Assembly (NCBI GenBank): GCA_002027195.1
Contig: MWJO01000073.1
Coordinates: forward strand, 1-43,778
Direction of reading: 5' to 3'
From: Streptomyces sp. GKU 895
GTDB taxonomy: Bacteria > Actinomycetota > Actinomycetes > Streptomycetales > Streptomycetaceae
DNA length: 43,778 bases
Shown here: positions 34,608-42,597 of the stretch, piece after piece
How positions within the stretch are numbered: position 1 is the first letter of the stretch
How the letters are laid out: each line of letters opens with the position of its first letter
The notes under the pieces: generated by a model
What the model saw: only the letters and a program-made list of their open reading frames with translations
Told to the model about the DNA's origin: nothing
The model's database searches: none
Translations under genes and position numbers: made by a program

Positions 34608-35099
34608 TCAGCGGAGCCAGGGCAGGTCCGCACCCGCTTCGTTGGGCTGGAGTCCCTCGGCGACGATCTCCATGATCTCGCCGAGGGACTTCTGCTGTTC
34701 CGGGGTGAGCCGCTCGAACAGTGCCTGTCGGACGGCGCCCACGTGGCCGGGGGCGGTGCGGCGCAGCACCTCGTGGCCGTCGTCGGTGAGGATCGCGAAC
34801 TGGCCGCGCTTGTCGGAGGGGCAGTCCTCGCGGCGGACCCAGCCGTTCTTCTCCAGGCGTGCGATGGCGTGCGAGAGCCGGGAGCGGGTGATCTTCGCCT
34901 TCATCGCGAGCTCGGTCATCCGCAGCCGGCGCTGCGGCGCCTCGGCGAGGCCGACGAGCAGCCCGTAGTAGACGTGCGGCATGCCCGCGTCCCGCTGCAA
35001 CTGGCGGTCGAGGTGGTCTTCGAGAAGGGTGGTGGCGTGCAGGTAGGAGCGCCAGATGCGCTGTTCCTCGGCGGTGAGCCAGACGGGTTCTTCGGCCAT
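34608..35099 (-). CDS. MarR-family regulator
   Basis: A 163-aa MarR protein starting MAEEPVWLTAEEQRIWRSYL at 35099. The winged helix (about 50-115) has RRLRMTELAMKAKITRSRLS and the wing WVRREDCPSDKRGQFAILTD. A frame extension to 35180 is rejected because it runs through the operator region. Divergent from the dioxygenase at 35233 with two similar AT-rich boxes between, so it likely represses that gene, perhaps in response to an aromatic compound. Confidence 0.93.
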   Translation of the reverse strand: MAEEPVWLTAEEQRIWRSYLHATTLLEDHLDRQLQRDAGMPHVYYGLLVGLAEAPQRRLRMTELAMKAKITRSRLSHAIARLEKNGWVRREDCPSDKRGQFAILTDDGHEVLRRTAPGHVGAVRQALFERLTPEQQKSLGEIMEIVAEGLQPNEAGADLPWLR

Positions 35100-35123
35100 G
35101 TCTTCCACTGTACGAGACGGCTC

Positions 35124-35181
35124 CTTGAAAGTTAAACAAGTTGGAGGTAGGTTCAGGGGACCAGAAGTTTTAGACTTCAAG
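35124..35181. promoter_or_regulatory. Two inverted AT-rich boxes between marR and dioxygenase genes
   Basis: CTTGAAAGTTAAACAAG (35124-35140) and, on the other strand, ACTTGAAGTCTAAAACT (35165-35181) share a CTTGAA-GT-TAAA core. They are unusually AT-rich for this genome and suit binding by the divergent MarR protein. Confidence 0.55.
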
Positions 35182-35232
35182 TAAAGATCGCAAAACTGTG
35201 TTCATGTAACACCTTTCGGAGGGAGCAGCGCC

Positions 35233-36048
35233 ATGCCGGCCGCAACCCAGGACGCAAGCCACAAGGCGACCAGGGAGCGTATGCCCGCGCTCTACCTCAG
35301 CCACGGCGCTCCGCCGCTCGCCGACGACCCGGTCTGGCCCGGCGAACTCGCCGCCTGGTCCGGGGACCTCCCGCGCCCCAAGGCGATCCTCATGGTCTCC
35401 GCCCACTGGGAAGAAGCCCCGCTCGCCCTCGGCGCGGTCGAGACGATCCCCCTCGTCTACGACTTCTGGGGCTTCCCCGAGCACTACTACCAGGTGCAGT
35501 ACGCCGCCCCCGGCGCGCCCGCGCTCGCCGAGTCCGTGCGCAAGCTGCTGCGCGCCCCCGGCACCCCCGTCCAGGACATCCCCGACCGCGGCCTCGACCA
35601 CGGCGCCTACGTCCCGCTCGTCGAGATGTTCCCCGAGGCCGACATCCCCGTCCTGCAGATCTCCATGCCGACCCTCGACCCCGTCAGGCTCATGGAGATC
35701 GGCCGCAAGCTCGCACCGCTGCGCGACGAGGGCGTCCTGATCGTCGGCTCCGGCTTCTTCACCCACAACCTCGCCGCGCTCCGCCACACCGGCGGGGGAG
35801 TGCCGACCTGGTCCTCCGAGTTCGACGACTGGGGCCGCCGGGCCCTGGAGGCGCGCGACTGGGACGGCCTGCTCGACTTCCTGCACAAGGCCCCGGCCGG
35901 CCGCTACGCCCACCCGCGCACCGAGCACTTCGCACCCCTCTTCGTGACGATGGGCGCCGCCGAGGTCTCCGGCGAGCTGGACGCGCAGAAGTCGGTGATC
36001 GACGGCTTCTGGATGGGGATGGCCAAGCGGTCGGTGCAGTTCGGCTGA
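35233..36048 (+). CDS. Class III extradiol dioxygenase (DODA/YgiD type)
   Basis: A 271-aa single-domain member of the LigB superfamily, which cleaves catecholic rings using Fe or Zn. Likely metal ligands are H24 (LYLSHGAPPL), H58 (VSAHWE) and H232 (RTEHFAPLF); H123 (DHGAY) and H178 (FFTHNL) line the site. GGAGGGAG precedes the ATG. Relatives act as DOPA 4,5-dioxygenases, but the substrate here is unknown. Control by the divergent MarR is likely. Confidence 0.93.
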   Translation: MPAATQDASHKATRERMPALYLSHGAPPLADDPVWPGELAAWSGDLPRPKAILMVSAHWEEAPLALGAVETIPLVYDFWGFPEHYYQVQYAAPGAPALAESVRKLLRAPGTPVQDIPDRGLDHGAYVPLVEMFPEADIPVLQISMPTLDPVRLMEIGRKLAPLRDEGVLIVGSGFFTHNLAALRHTGGGVPTWSSEFDDWGRRALEARDWDGLLDFLHKAPAGRYAHPRTEHFAPLFVTMGAAEVSGELDAQKSVIDGFWMGMAKRSVQFG

Positions 36049-36250
36049 GCCGCCCCGCCGCGCGCACGGGCTGTAAGGGCTGGATGTGGTGTCGCTGTGA
36101 ATTCCCTGGGAGTCCGCTGACCTGGCAACCATCAAGGGGCGTCGGCCGTCTTCTGGGGCAGAGGGCGGCCGGGGACGGCGGCCTTCGCGGGGGAGTGGGA
36201 GCGCGTCCGGGTGTGACGGGCGTCTCGCGACGCGGAGGTGGGAGGGGTTC
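36049..36250. other. Non-coding stretch upstream of the hrdD region
   Basis: No gene, hairpin with T-run or promoter consensus that I can support. Together with 36251-36516 it makes a 468-bp gap between the dioxygenase and hrdD. Confidence 0.5.
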
Positions 36251-36352
36251 ATGAGAAGCCCGGGATCGGTCTCGACTCACGGCCTGACCTGCACCTCCGC
36301 CGGGCCGCTCGGCGCCTCCGCGGACCGTGTGGCCGCGCAGGATACTGCATGA
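36251..36352 (+). CDS. Possible 33-aa small protein
   Basis: A short frame MRSPGSVSTHGLTCTSAGPL... with GGGAGGGG just upstream of the ATG and TGA at 36350-36352. It ends 24 bp before the hrdD promoter. It has no membrane segment or known motif. A strong ribosome site is the only support. Confidence 0.3.
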   Translation: MRSPGSVSTHGLTCTSAGPLGASADRVAAQDTA

Positions 36353-36375
36353 TCAGAAAAATAGGGGGACGGGTT

Positions 36376-36403
36376 GGGAATTCTGTCCTGATTCCAGTCG
36401 TTG
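36376..36403 (+). promoter_or_regulatory. Sigma-R-type promoter of hrdD
   Basis: GGGAAT (36376-36381), exactly 18 bases, then GTTG (36400-36403) matches the thiol-stress sigma-R consensus GGGAAT-N18-GTTG. Transcription would start near 36410, giving a leader of about 107 bases. hrdD is a known sigma-R target in S. coelicolor. Confidence 0.85.
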
Positions 36404-36516
36404 TTTCCTTCGGAAGCAGGGCACCCGAGGAGAGTCCGGACCGGACAGTGCCGGACCGTATCGGGACCAGGCCTCCAAGGACCACCCGCCAGCCCACATC
36501 GCAAGGGAGCACACGC

Positions 36517-37515
36517 ATGGCAACCCGTGCCGTCGCCCGTCGTCAGTCCGCCTCCGGCGAGGCCGTCGACAAGGCACGCAGCGTTCGCGCCCACGCCGGC
36601 GAGATCGCCGACCGCGACCTGGTCGGCATGTACCTCGACGAGATCGCGCGCACGCCGCTGCTCGACGCCGCCAAGGAAGTCGAGTTGTCCCAGATGATCG
36701 AAGCGGGTGTGTTCGCGCGGCAGGTCCTCGACGGGTACGAGGAGTCCAGGGCGGACGCCACCCGTGAGGAGCTCGAGGCGCTGGTCGCCGAGGCCGAGCG
36801 GGCCAAGGACATCTTCATCCGGTCCAACCTCCGCCTGGTGGTCGCGGTGGCCCGCCGCTACCCCCGCAGCGGCCTCCCCCTGCTCGACCTGATCCAGGAG
36901 GGCAACGCGGGCCTGGTGCGCGCGGTGGAGAAGTTCGACTACCGCAAGGGCTTCAAGTTCTCGACGTACGCGACCTGGTGGATCCGGCAGGCCATCACCC
37001 GCTCGATAGCCGACCAGTCGCGCACCATCCGGCTCCCCGTCCACCTCGTCGAGGAACTCGGCCGCATCCGCCGTGTCCAGCGCGAGTTCAACCGGGAGAA
37101 CGGCCGCGACCCGGAGCCCGCCGAGATCGCCAAGGAGCTCGGCTCCACCCCCGAGCGCGTGACCGACGTCCTGGACTGGGCCCGCGACCCGGTCTCGCTG
37201 AACATGTCGGTGGACGACGACGGCGACACCCAGTTCGGCGACCTGCTGGAGGACACCTCCGCGGTGTCGCCCGAGCAGTCCGTCCTGACGCTGCTGCGCA
37301 GCGAGGAACTGGACGGCCTGATCGGCCGCCTCGACCAGCGCACGGCCTCCATCATCAAGATGCGGTACGGCATCGAGGACGGCCGGGAGCGCACGCTCAC
37401 CGAGGTCGGCAAGGAGCACGGCCTGACGCGCGAGCGCATCCGCCAGATCGAGAAGCACGCCCTGCTGGAACTGAAGAAGCTGGCCCGGGACACCGGGTTC
37501 GACGCGGCCGCATAA
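36517..37515 (+). CDS. hrdD: Principal-type sigma factor HrdD
   Basis: A 332-aa group 2 sigma-70 protein that I recognise as HrdD (MATRAVARRQSASGEAVDKA). Region 1.2 is DLVGMYLDEIARTPLL, region 2 includes SGLPLLDLIQEGNAGLVRAV and KGFKFSTYATWWIRQAI, region 3 VHLVEELGRIRRVQREF, and region 4 ends ERTLTEVGKEHGLTRERIRQ. AAGGGAG lies eight bases before the ATG at 36517; the frame is open far upstream but that part is not sigma-like. Its promoter points to thiol-oxidative stress control. Confidence 0.97.
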   Translation: MATRAVARRQSASGEAVDKARSVRAHAGEIADRDLVGMYLDEIARTPLLDAAKEVELSQMIEAGVFARQVLDGYEESRADATREELEALVAEAERAKDIFIRSNLRLVVAVARRYPRSGLPLLDLIQEGNAGLVRAVEKFDYRKGFKFSTYATWWIRQAITRSIADQSRTIRLPVHLVEELGRIRRVQREFNRENGRDPEPAEIAKELGSTPERVTDVLDWARDPVSLNMSVDDDGDTQFGDLLEDTSAVSPEQSVLTLLRSEELDGLIGRLDQRTASIIKMRYGIEDGRERTLTEVGKEHGLTRERIRQIEKHALLELKKLARDTGFDAAA

Positions 37516-37522
37516 GGCTGCC

Positions 37523-37552
37523 CCCGGCGCGCGTGTGCCCGCGTGCGCCGGG
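37523..37552 (+). terminator. Hairpin after hrdD
   Basis: CCCGGCGC (37523-37530) pairs perfectly with GCGCCGGG (37545-37552) eight bases after the hrdD stop. There is no T-run. Confidence 0.6.
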
Positions 37553-37812
37553 TGTCTCAAGGCGGCGCAAACATGGCGGAGTTGGGCCGCTTCAACAGGC
37601 AGGACCCTGGGAACAACCTTTCAGGGCCCATGAGTTCGAACACATGAAGCAAGCTCCGGGCAAGCGCCTGAGCTTCACGAGCCAAGTCCCGACGCACTCC
37701 CCCCGGCGCCGGGACTCTCCCGAGAGCCGGACTCCGGCGCCCTCCCCCCGGGTGCTGGGGTCGGCTCTGTCTTGTGCCCGCCCCACGAGGCTCGCGGGGT
37801 CCGGAGGACAGA

Positions 37813-37852
37813 CGGGCTGGCGGGCTGACGGGCTGACGGGCTGACGGGCTGA
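37813..37852 (+). repeat. 8-bp tandem repeat, five units
   Basis: CGGGCTGG followed by four exact CGGGCTGA units. Likely a slippage-prone microsatellite. Confidence 0.95.
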
Positions 37853-37858
37853 CGGCAG

Positions 37859-37907
37859 GGCATGCCGGACGGCAAGGCATGCTGGACGGCAAGGCATGCT
37901 GGACGGC
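37859..37907 (+). repeat. 17-bp tandem repeat, nearly three units
   Basis: Units GGCATGCTGGACGGCAA start at 37859 (one C for T change), 37876 and 37893; the last lacks the final AA. GGCATGCC in the first unit is itself palindromic. Confidence 0.95.
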
Positions 37908-37980
37908 GGGCCACCCCGTACCTGAACCCCGGGGTGGCCGCCGGATGGCAGATTGTGTCACATGGGCATAGCCTGCCGAT

Positions 37981-38779
37981 GTGAGCAGCCCCACCCCAGC
38001 ACCGCGTTCCACCTCCAGGTCCGCCTCCAGGTCCGCCTCTGGTTCCACCTCCCGGGCCTCCCGGTCCGTGTCGGCCTCGCTGACCGAGCGACGAAAAGCC
38101 GAGACGCGGATGGAGATCGCCAGGGCGGCGGCAGGGCTCTTCGTCAGCCGCGGGTTGCGCGCCACACGCGCCGAGGACATCGCCCAGGCCGCGGGAATCG
38201 CGCCGCGCACCTTCTACCGCTACTTCGCGACCAAGGAAGAGGCCGTCGCCCCGCTCTACGCGGCAGGCGCCCAGCGCTGGGCGGAAGCGGTACGGGAGGC
38301 ACCGGCGGAACTGTCCGTGCCGGAGGCCCTGGAACACGCGGTACGGCACACGCTGACACCGGGCGCCGGCGTCTCCGCCGCGTCCTGGGAATGGGTCCGC
38401 ACGCTGATCCGCCTCGCGGACTCCAGCCCGGCGCTGGGGAAGGTGTGGGCGGAGGTGTGCCGGGATTCGGAGCGGGTGCTGGGGGAGGTGCTGGCGGAAC
38501 GGGTGGCGAGGGATCCTCACCGTACCGACAACGTTGCCGCCCCCGTCGGCCCGGTCGGCCCCGTCGGCCCCGTCCGACCCCGCCGCCCCCGTCGACAGCG
38601 TCGCCACCGTTGTCGCCGCTGAGCTGCGGTTCGCCGCGGCGGTCGCGAGCGCGGCGGTGCGGACGGCGGTGGAGGCATGGGTGGCCGGCGACGCGCGGGC
38701 GAGCGGCCCGGGGGGTCCGGCGGAGTTGGCGTTGCGGAATCTGGGGGTGTTGGAGGGGTTTCCCTGGGAGGCGGAGTAG
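37981..38779 (+). CDS. TetR-family regulator (one frameshift here)
   Basis: GTG 37981 opens a Ser/Arg-rich tail of about 35 residues, then the helix-turn-helix (RMEIARAAAGLFVSRGLRAT, EDIAQAAGIAPRTFYRYFATKEE). The frame breaks near 38540 in a run of C and repeated GTCGGCCCC units. The other frame continues family-like to the stop (VDSVATVVAAELRFAAAVAS, ALRNLGVLEGFPWEAE, 38779). Removing one base gives about 265 aa. Target unknown. Confidence 0.85.
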
Positions 38780-38839
38780 CTACGGGCGGGGCCGCCGTCT
38801 CCGCCTCGGCTCGGGGCGTGACACCCGGCGTCGTACACC

Positions 38840-39806
38840 TCACCCACCCGCGGCCCGGACCAGCCGATCCCCCAACCCCCGTACACACTCCACCAGTTCC
38901 CCCGGCGACTCCACCGTGAAGTCGACCCCCGTCATCGCCAGCCGAACCGCCAGCCACTCCACCGCGTCACCCGACTCCCCCCGCCAGTCGGCAGTGCCCC
39001 TCACCCACCGCCTCCGGCACCCCCACCCACGTCGGTACGCGCGCCGCGACCACCTCCGCCGGGGCGGCGAACGTGACGGCGAACTCGTACGTCTCCTGCC
39101 GCCGGTACATCGACTGCCGCAGGTACTCCGCCGCACTCCCCGTGGGCAACTCCCGCGGAGCGAACCGCGCCCCCGTCGCGAACGGCTCGCTCACCCGGTC
39201 GACCCGGAACGTACGCCAGTCCTCGCGGTCGAGGTCGTACGCCACGAGGTACCACCGCCGCCCGGTGGAGACCAGCCGATACGGCTCCACGACCCGTCGC
39301 GATCCGGTCCCGTCCTTCGTGCGGTAGGCGAACCGCAGCCGCTCGTGCCCCGCGACGGTCGATGCCATGACCGTCAGCGTCTCGGGCGCGATGCTCGCCC
39401 CGTCCCCGCTGGTCAGTGGAGTCGTCGCGGCCTGGAGCGTGGCGACCCGGTGCCGCAGCCGGGAGGGCAGCACCTGCTCCAGCTTGGCCAGCGCCCGCAC
39501 CGACGCCTCGTCGACCCCCTCGACCGCGTGTCCGGCGCCCGCCCGCAGTCCGACCGCGATGGCGACCGCCTCCTCGTCGTCGAGGACGAGCGGTGGCATC
39601 GCCTTGCCCGCGACGAGCCGGTAGCCGCCGTCGGACCCCTTGCTCGCCTGCACGGGATAGCCCAGCTCCCGCAGCCGGTCGATGTCACGCCGGACGGTAC
39701 GGCGGGACACCCCGAGCCGGTCGGCGAGCTCGCCGCCGGGCCATTCCCGCGGGGTCTGGAGGAGGGAGAGGAGCTGGAGAAGCCGGGCCGGAGTATCCGT
39801 CGTCAT
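38840..39806 (-). CDS. YafY-type WYL-domain regulator (one frameshift here)
   Basis: Starts MTTDTPARLLQLLSLLQTPR at 39806. A DeoR-like helix-turn-helix (about 5-60, GGELADRLGVSRRTVRRDI) is followed by a WYL domain (LRFAYRTKDG, VEPYRLVSTGRRWYLVAYDL). The six-base C-run at 38977-38982 breaks the frame; removing one base continues CRLAGESGDAVEWLAVRLAM to the stop at 38840, giving 321 aa. WYL regulators sense nucleic acid or small ligands. Divergent from the DHA2 exporter 62 bp away, which it probably controls. Confidence 0.9.
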
Positions 39807-39823
39807 GAGTTCGAGGATGCCGT

Positions 39824-39841
39824 AGATCTAGGACACGATCT
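39824..39841. promoter_or_regulatory. Inverted repeat between WYL regulator and exporter
   Basis: AGATC-N8-GATCT sits in the 62-bp divergent gap. A -10-like TAGCTT at 39857-39862 lies six bases before the exporter ATG, and neither gene has a clear ribosome site, so both may be leaderless. Confidence 0.45.
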
Positions 39842-39868
39842 GACCTAATGGGGTCTTAGCTTAAGAAC

Positions 39869-41482
39869 ATGACCTCCACCGAAACCGTGGTTTCCACGCC
39901 GACGTCCGTGCCCACGCCGACGTCCTCGCCTGTATCGGCGTCCTCGCCCGCGCCGGCGTCCTCGCCCGCGCCGGCGTCCTCGCCCGTGGCGGCGTCCTCG
40001 CCCGTGGCGGCGTCCTCGCCCGTGGCGGCGCCCGACCGGCGTCGCTGGCTCGCCCTCGCGATCGTGATGACCGCGGCCTTCATGGACCTCGTCGACGTCA
40101 CGATCGTCAACATCGCCATCCCGTCCATCCAGGCCGAGGCGGGCGCGAGCGTCAGCCAGATCCAGTGGATAACGGCCGGCTACGCCCTCGCCTTCGCCGC
40201 GGGCCTGATCACCGGCGGACGCCTCGGCGACATCCACGGCCGCAAGCGGCTGTTCCTCATCGGCATCGGCGGCTTCACGCTCGCCTCCGCGCTGTGCGGC
40301 CTCGCCGCGAACCCGGAGATGCTGGTCGCCTCCCGGTTCCTGCAGGGCGGCATGGCGGCGCTGATGGTGCCGCAGGTGCTGTCGATCGTGCACGCGACCT
40401 TCCCGGCGGAGGAGCGCGGCAAGGTCTTCGGGCTGTTCGGCGCGATCGTCGGCCTGGGCGCGGTGTCCGGCCCGCTGCTGGGCGCGCTGCTGACGGAGTG
40501 GAACCTCTTCGGCCTGGAATGGCGCCCGATCTTCCTCATCAACCTCCCGGTCGGCATCGCGGGCCTGATCCTCGGCAGCCGCTACATCACCGAGTCCAAG
40601 GCCCCGCGCGCCCTGAAGCTCGACCTGGTCGGCGTCGCCCTGGTGACCCTGGGCCTGCTCATGCTGCTCTACCCGCTGACCCGCGGCCGTGAGCTGGGCT
40701 GGCCGCTGTGGGGGTACGTGTCGATGGCCGGCTCGCTCGCCGTCCTCGCCGCGCTGGTGACGTACGAGAAGCGCAAGACCGCCCGTGACGGCTCCCCGCT
40801 GATCGAGCTGTCCCTGTTCCGCGTGAAGAGCTTCGCCGCGGGCGTCGCCGTCCAGACCGTCTTCGGCATCGGTCTCGGCATCTTCTTCCTGGTGTGGACG
40901 CTGTACATGCAGGTCGGACTGGGCTGGCGGCCGCTCAAGGCGGGCCTGACCGGGGTGCCGTTCTCGATCGCCGTCTCCACCGCGGCGGGCCTGTCGGTGC
41001 AGAAGCTGGTCCCGCGCGTGGGAGGCCGTACGGTCCTGCAGTCCGGCGCGCTGACCATGGTCGCGGGTGTCCTGATCTACCTCTGGGAGGCCGGGCGGTA
41101 CGGCACCGCCATCGCCCCCTGGCAGATGGCCCTCCCGCTGGTCGTGATGGGCCTCGGCATGGGCCTGATCTTCGCCCCGCTGACGGACATGGTGCTGTCG
41201 GGCGTACCGCGCGAGCACGCGGGCTCGGCGTCCGGCCTCATCAACACCGTGCAGCAGATGGGCAACGCGCTCGGACTCGGCCTGGTCTCGGTCGTCTTCT
41301 TCAACGAGATCCCGGACGTGCTGCGCCGCGAGCAGGTGGGCCCGGTCTTCGTGGACGCCTTCCAGCACGCGCTGGGCTGGGTCGCGGCGATCATGGCCCT
41401 GATCTTCCTGCTGATGTTCGCGCTGCCCAAGCGGGGGGCGCAGCATCTGGAGGGGGCGGGGGAGGAGCCCGAGCTCGTCTGA
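39869..41482 (+). CDS. DHA2-type MFS exporter
   Basis: A 537-aa, 14-helix EmrB/QacA-type transporter. The first 50 residues are a Ser/Pro/Val/Ala repeat tail (SSPVAA units). Helix 1 reads AAFMDLVDVTIVNIAIPSIQ, motif A GGRLGDIHGRKRLFLIG, and motif C-like GLFGAIVGLGAVSGPLLG. It probably exports a drug or metabolite using the proton gradient. A strong terminator follows. Control by the divergent WYL protein is likely. Confidence 0.94.
   Translation: MTSTETVVSTPTSVPTPTSSPVSASSPAPASSPAPASSPVAASSPVAASSPVAAPDRRRWLALAIVMTAAFMDLVDVTIVNIAIPSIQAEAGASVSQIQWITAGYALAFAAGLITGGRLGDIHGRKRLFLIGIGGFTLASALCGLAANPEMLVASRFLQGGMAALMVPQVLSIVHATFPAEERGKVFGLFGAIVGLGAVSGPLLGALLTEWNLFGLEWRPIFLINLPVGIAGLILGSRYITESKAPRALKLDLVGVALVTLGLLMLLYPLTRGRELGWPLWGYVSMAGSLAVLAALVTYEKRKTARDGSPLIELSLFRVKSFAAGVAVQTVFGIGLGIFFLVWTLYMQVGLGWRPLKAGLTGVPFSIAVSTAAGLSVQKLVPRVGGRTVLQSGALTMVAGVLIYLWEAGRYGTAIAPWQMALPLVVMGLGMGLIFAPLTDMVLSGVPREHAGSASGLINTVQQMGNALGLGLVSVVFFNEIPDVLRREQVGPVFVDAFQHALGWVAAIMALIFLLMFALPKRGAQHLEGAGEEPELV
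39938..40027 (+). repeat. 18-bp coding repeat, five units
   Basis: Two units encode ASSPAP and three encode ASSPVA; a diverged copy precedes at 39920. It makes the cytoplasmic N-terminal tail of the exporter and keeps frame. Confidence 0.92.
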
Positions 41483-41498
41483 CCCTGGAAGGTGGAGA

Positions 41499-41529
41499 AA
41501 GGCCCGGCGCCCTGTGTGCGCCGGGCCTT
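41499..41529 (+). terminator. Terminator of the exporter gene
   Basis: AAGGCCCGGCGC (41499-41510) and GCGCCGGGCCTT (41518-41529) form a perfect 12-bp stem with a seven-base loop, 17 bases after the stop codon. Confidence 0.85.
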
Positions 41530-41645
41530 CCGCGTCTCTGGTCCGGCCTTCCGCGTCTCCGGTCTAAGCCTTCCGCGTCTCTGGTCCGGGCCTTCTGTCT
41601 CTCTGGTCCGGGCCTCCGTCTCTCTCTGGTCCGGGCCTTCCGTAT
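41522..41645 (+). repeat. Imperfect 22-23 bp tandem repeat, about 5.5 units
   Basis: Units resemble GGCCTTCCGCGTCTCTGGTC and begin inside the 3' arm of the preceding terminator, as if that arm was duplicated. Later units lose the CGCG and gain CT. No coding frame is supported. The inverted repeat GTCCGGA-CCCGA-TCCGGAC follows at 41669-41687. Confidence 0.8.
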
Positions 41646-41729
41646 GCCGTCACCTGGCCGGAGGGCCTGTCCGGACCCGATCCGGACAGAGCCGGAAGTC
41701 CGTTCATGCCCGAATAAGGCCCGAACCTG

Positions 41730-41758
41730 TTTACTTTCCGGAAATCCGGGCGTAGCCT
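41730..41758 (+). promoter_or_regulatory. Candidate promoter and operator of the fructose genes
   Basis: TTTACT (41730-41735), 17 bases, then TAGCCT (41753-41758) is a plausible vegetative promoter. The palindrome TTTCCGGAAA (41735-41744) lies in its spacer and could be the operator of the DeoR protein encoded next. Confidence 0.45.
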
Positions 41759-41835
41759 CCCAGCGAAACCACAAGTTCGGGCACTGGCCGGACATGGCCA
41801 GGCATGGCCAGACATCGAGTCGGAGGCGAGCGGAC

Positions 41836-42597
41836 ATGTACGCACCGGAGCGGCAGCAGGAGATCCTCCGGCTCGCGCGTGACGGCGGGCGAGTGGACGT
41901 GGTGTCGCTGGCCGAGGAGTTCCAGGTCACCGCGGAGACGATCCGCCGGGACCTCAAGGCCCTCGACCGCGCCGGCCTGCTGCGCCGGGTGCACGGCGGT
42001 GCCATCCCGGCCGGGCGCCTCGACTTCGAGCCGGACCTCGCCGAGCGCGAGACGACGGCGGCCGACGAGAAGGACCACATCGCCAAGGCGGCCGTCGCCG
42101 AACTGCCGACCGAGGGCACCCTGATCCTCGACGCCGGCACCACGGTCGCCCGCCTCGCCGGCGCCATCCCGCTGGAGGCCGCGCTCACCGTCGTCACGCA
42201 CAGCCTGCCGATCGCGGCCCGCCTCGCGGACCACCCCGGCATCCAGCTCCACCTCGTCGGAGGGCGCGTACGACACCGCACGCGCGCCGCCGTCGACGCC
42301 TGGGCGCTCCGCGCGTACGGCGAAATCCGGGCCGACGTCCTCTTTGTGGCGGCCAACGGCTTCTCCGCCGACCATGGCCTGACCACCCCCGACCTCGCCG
42401 AGGCCGCGGTGAAGCGGGCGGCGATCGCCGCCGCCCGCCGGGTCGTGCTGCTCGCCGACTCCTCCAAGCACGGCCAGGAGCACTTCGCCCGCTTCGGCGA
42501 CCTGAGCGACGTGGACCTGCTGATCACCGACAGCGGGCTGAGCCCCGAAGACGCCACCGCCATCGAGCGCGGCGGCACGGAAGTAGTGCGCGCATGA
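41836..42597 (+). CDS. fruR: DeoR/GlpR-family repressor, probable fructose regulator
   Basis: A 253-aa DeoR-type protein. The N-terminal winged helix (RQQEILRLARDGGRVDVVSL, FQVTAETIRRDLKALDRAGL) ends in the LRRVHGGAI signature. The sugar-phosphate-binding domain has LILDAGTTVARLA, VVTHSLPIA, LHLVGGRVR and LLADSSKHGQ. GGAGG nine bases upstream supports ATG 41836. Its stop overlaps the fruK start (ATGA), so it probably controls fructose uptake and responds to fructose phosphate. Confidence 0.93.
   Translation: MYAPERQQEILRLARDGGRVDVVSLAEEFQVTAETIRRDLKALDRAGLLRRVHGGAIPAGRLDFEPDLAERETTAADEKDHIAKAAVAELPTEGTLILDAGTTVARLAGAIPLEAALTVVTHSLPIAARLADHPGIQLHLVGGRVRHRTRAAVDAWALRAYGEIRADVLFVAANGFSADHGLTTPDLAEAAVKRAAIAAARRVVLLADSSKHGQEHFARFGDLSDVDLLITDSGLSPEDATAIERGGTEVVRA

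Larger units (their letters stand above)
37553..37980. other. Gene-free region between hrdD and tetR
   Basis: About 430 bp in which I see no supported gene. It holds two unrelated short tandem arrays at 37813-37907. Frames through it differ from the codon use of the neighbours. Confidence 0.55.

Noticed and set aside
37813..37907. CRISPR-like appearance of short repeats
   Set aside because: Units are contiguous with no spacers and there are no cas genes.
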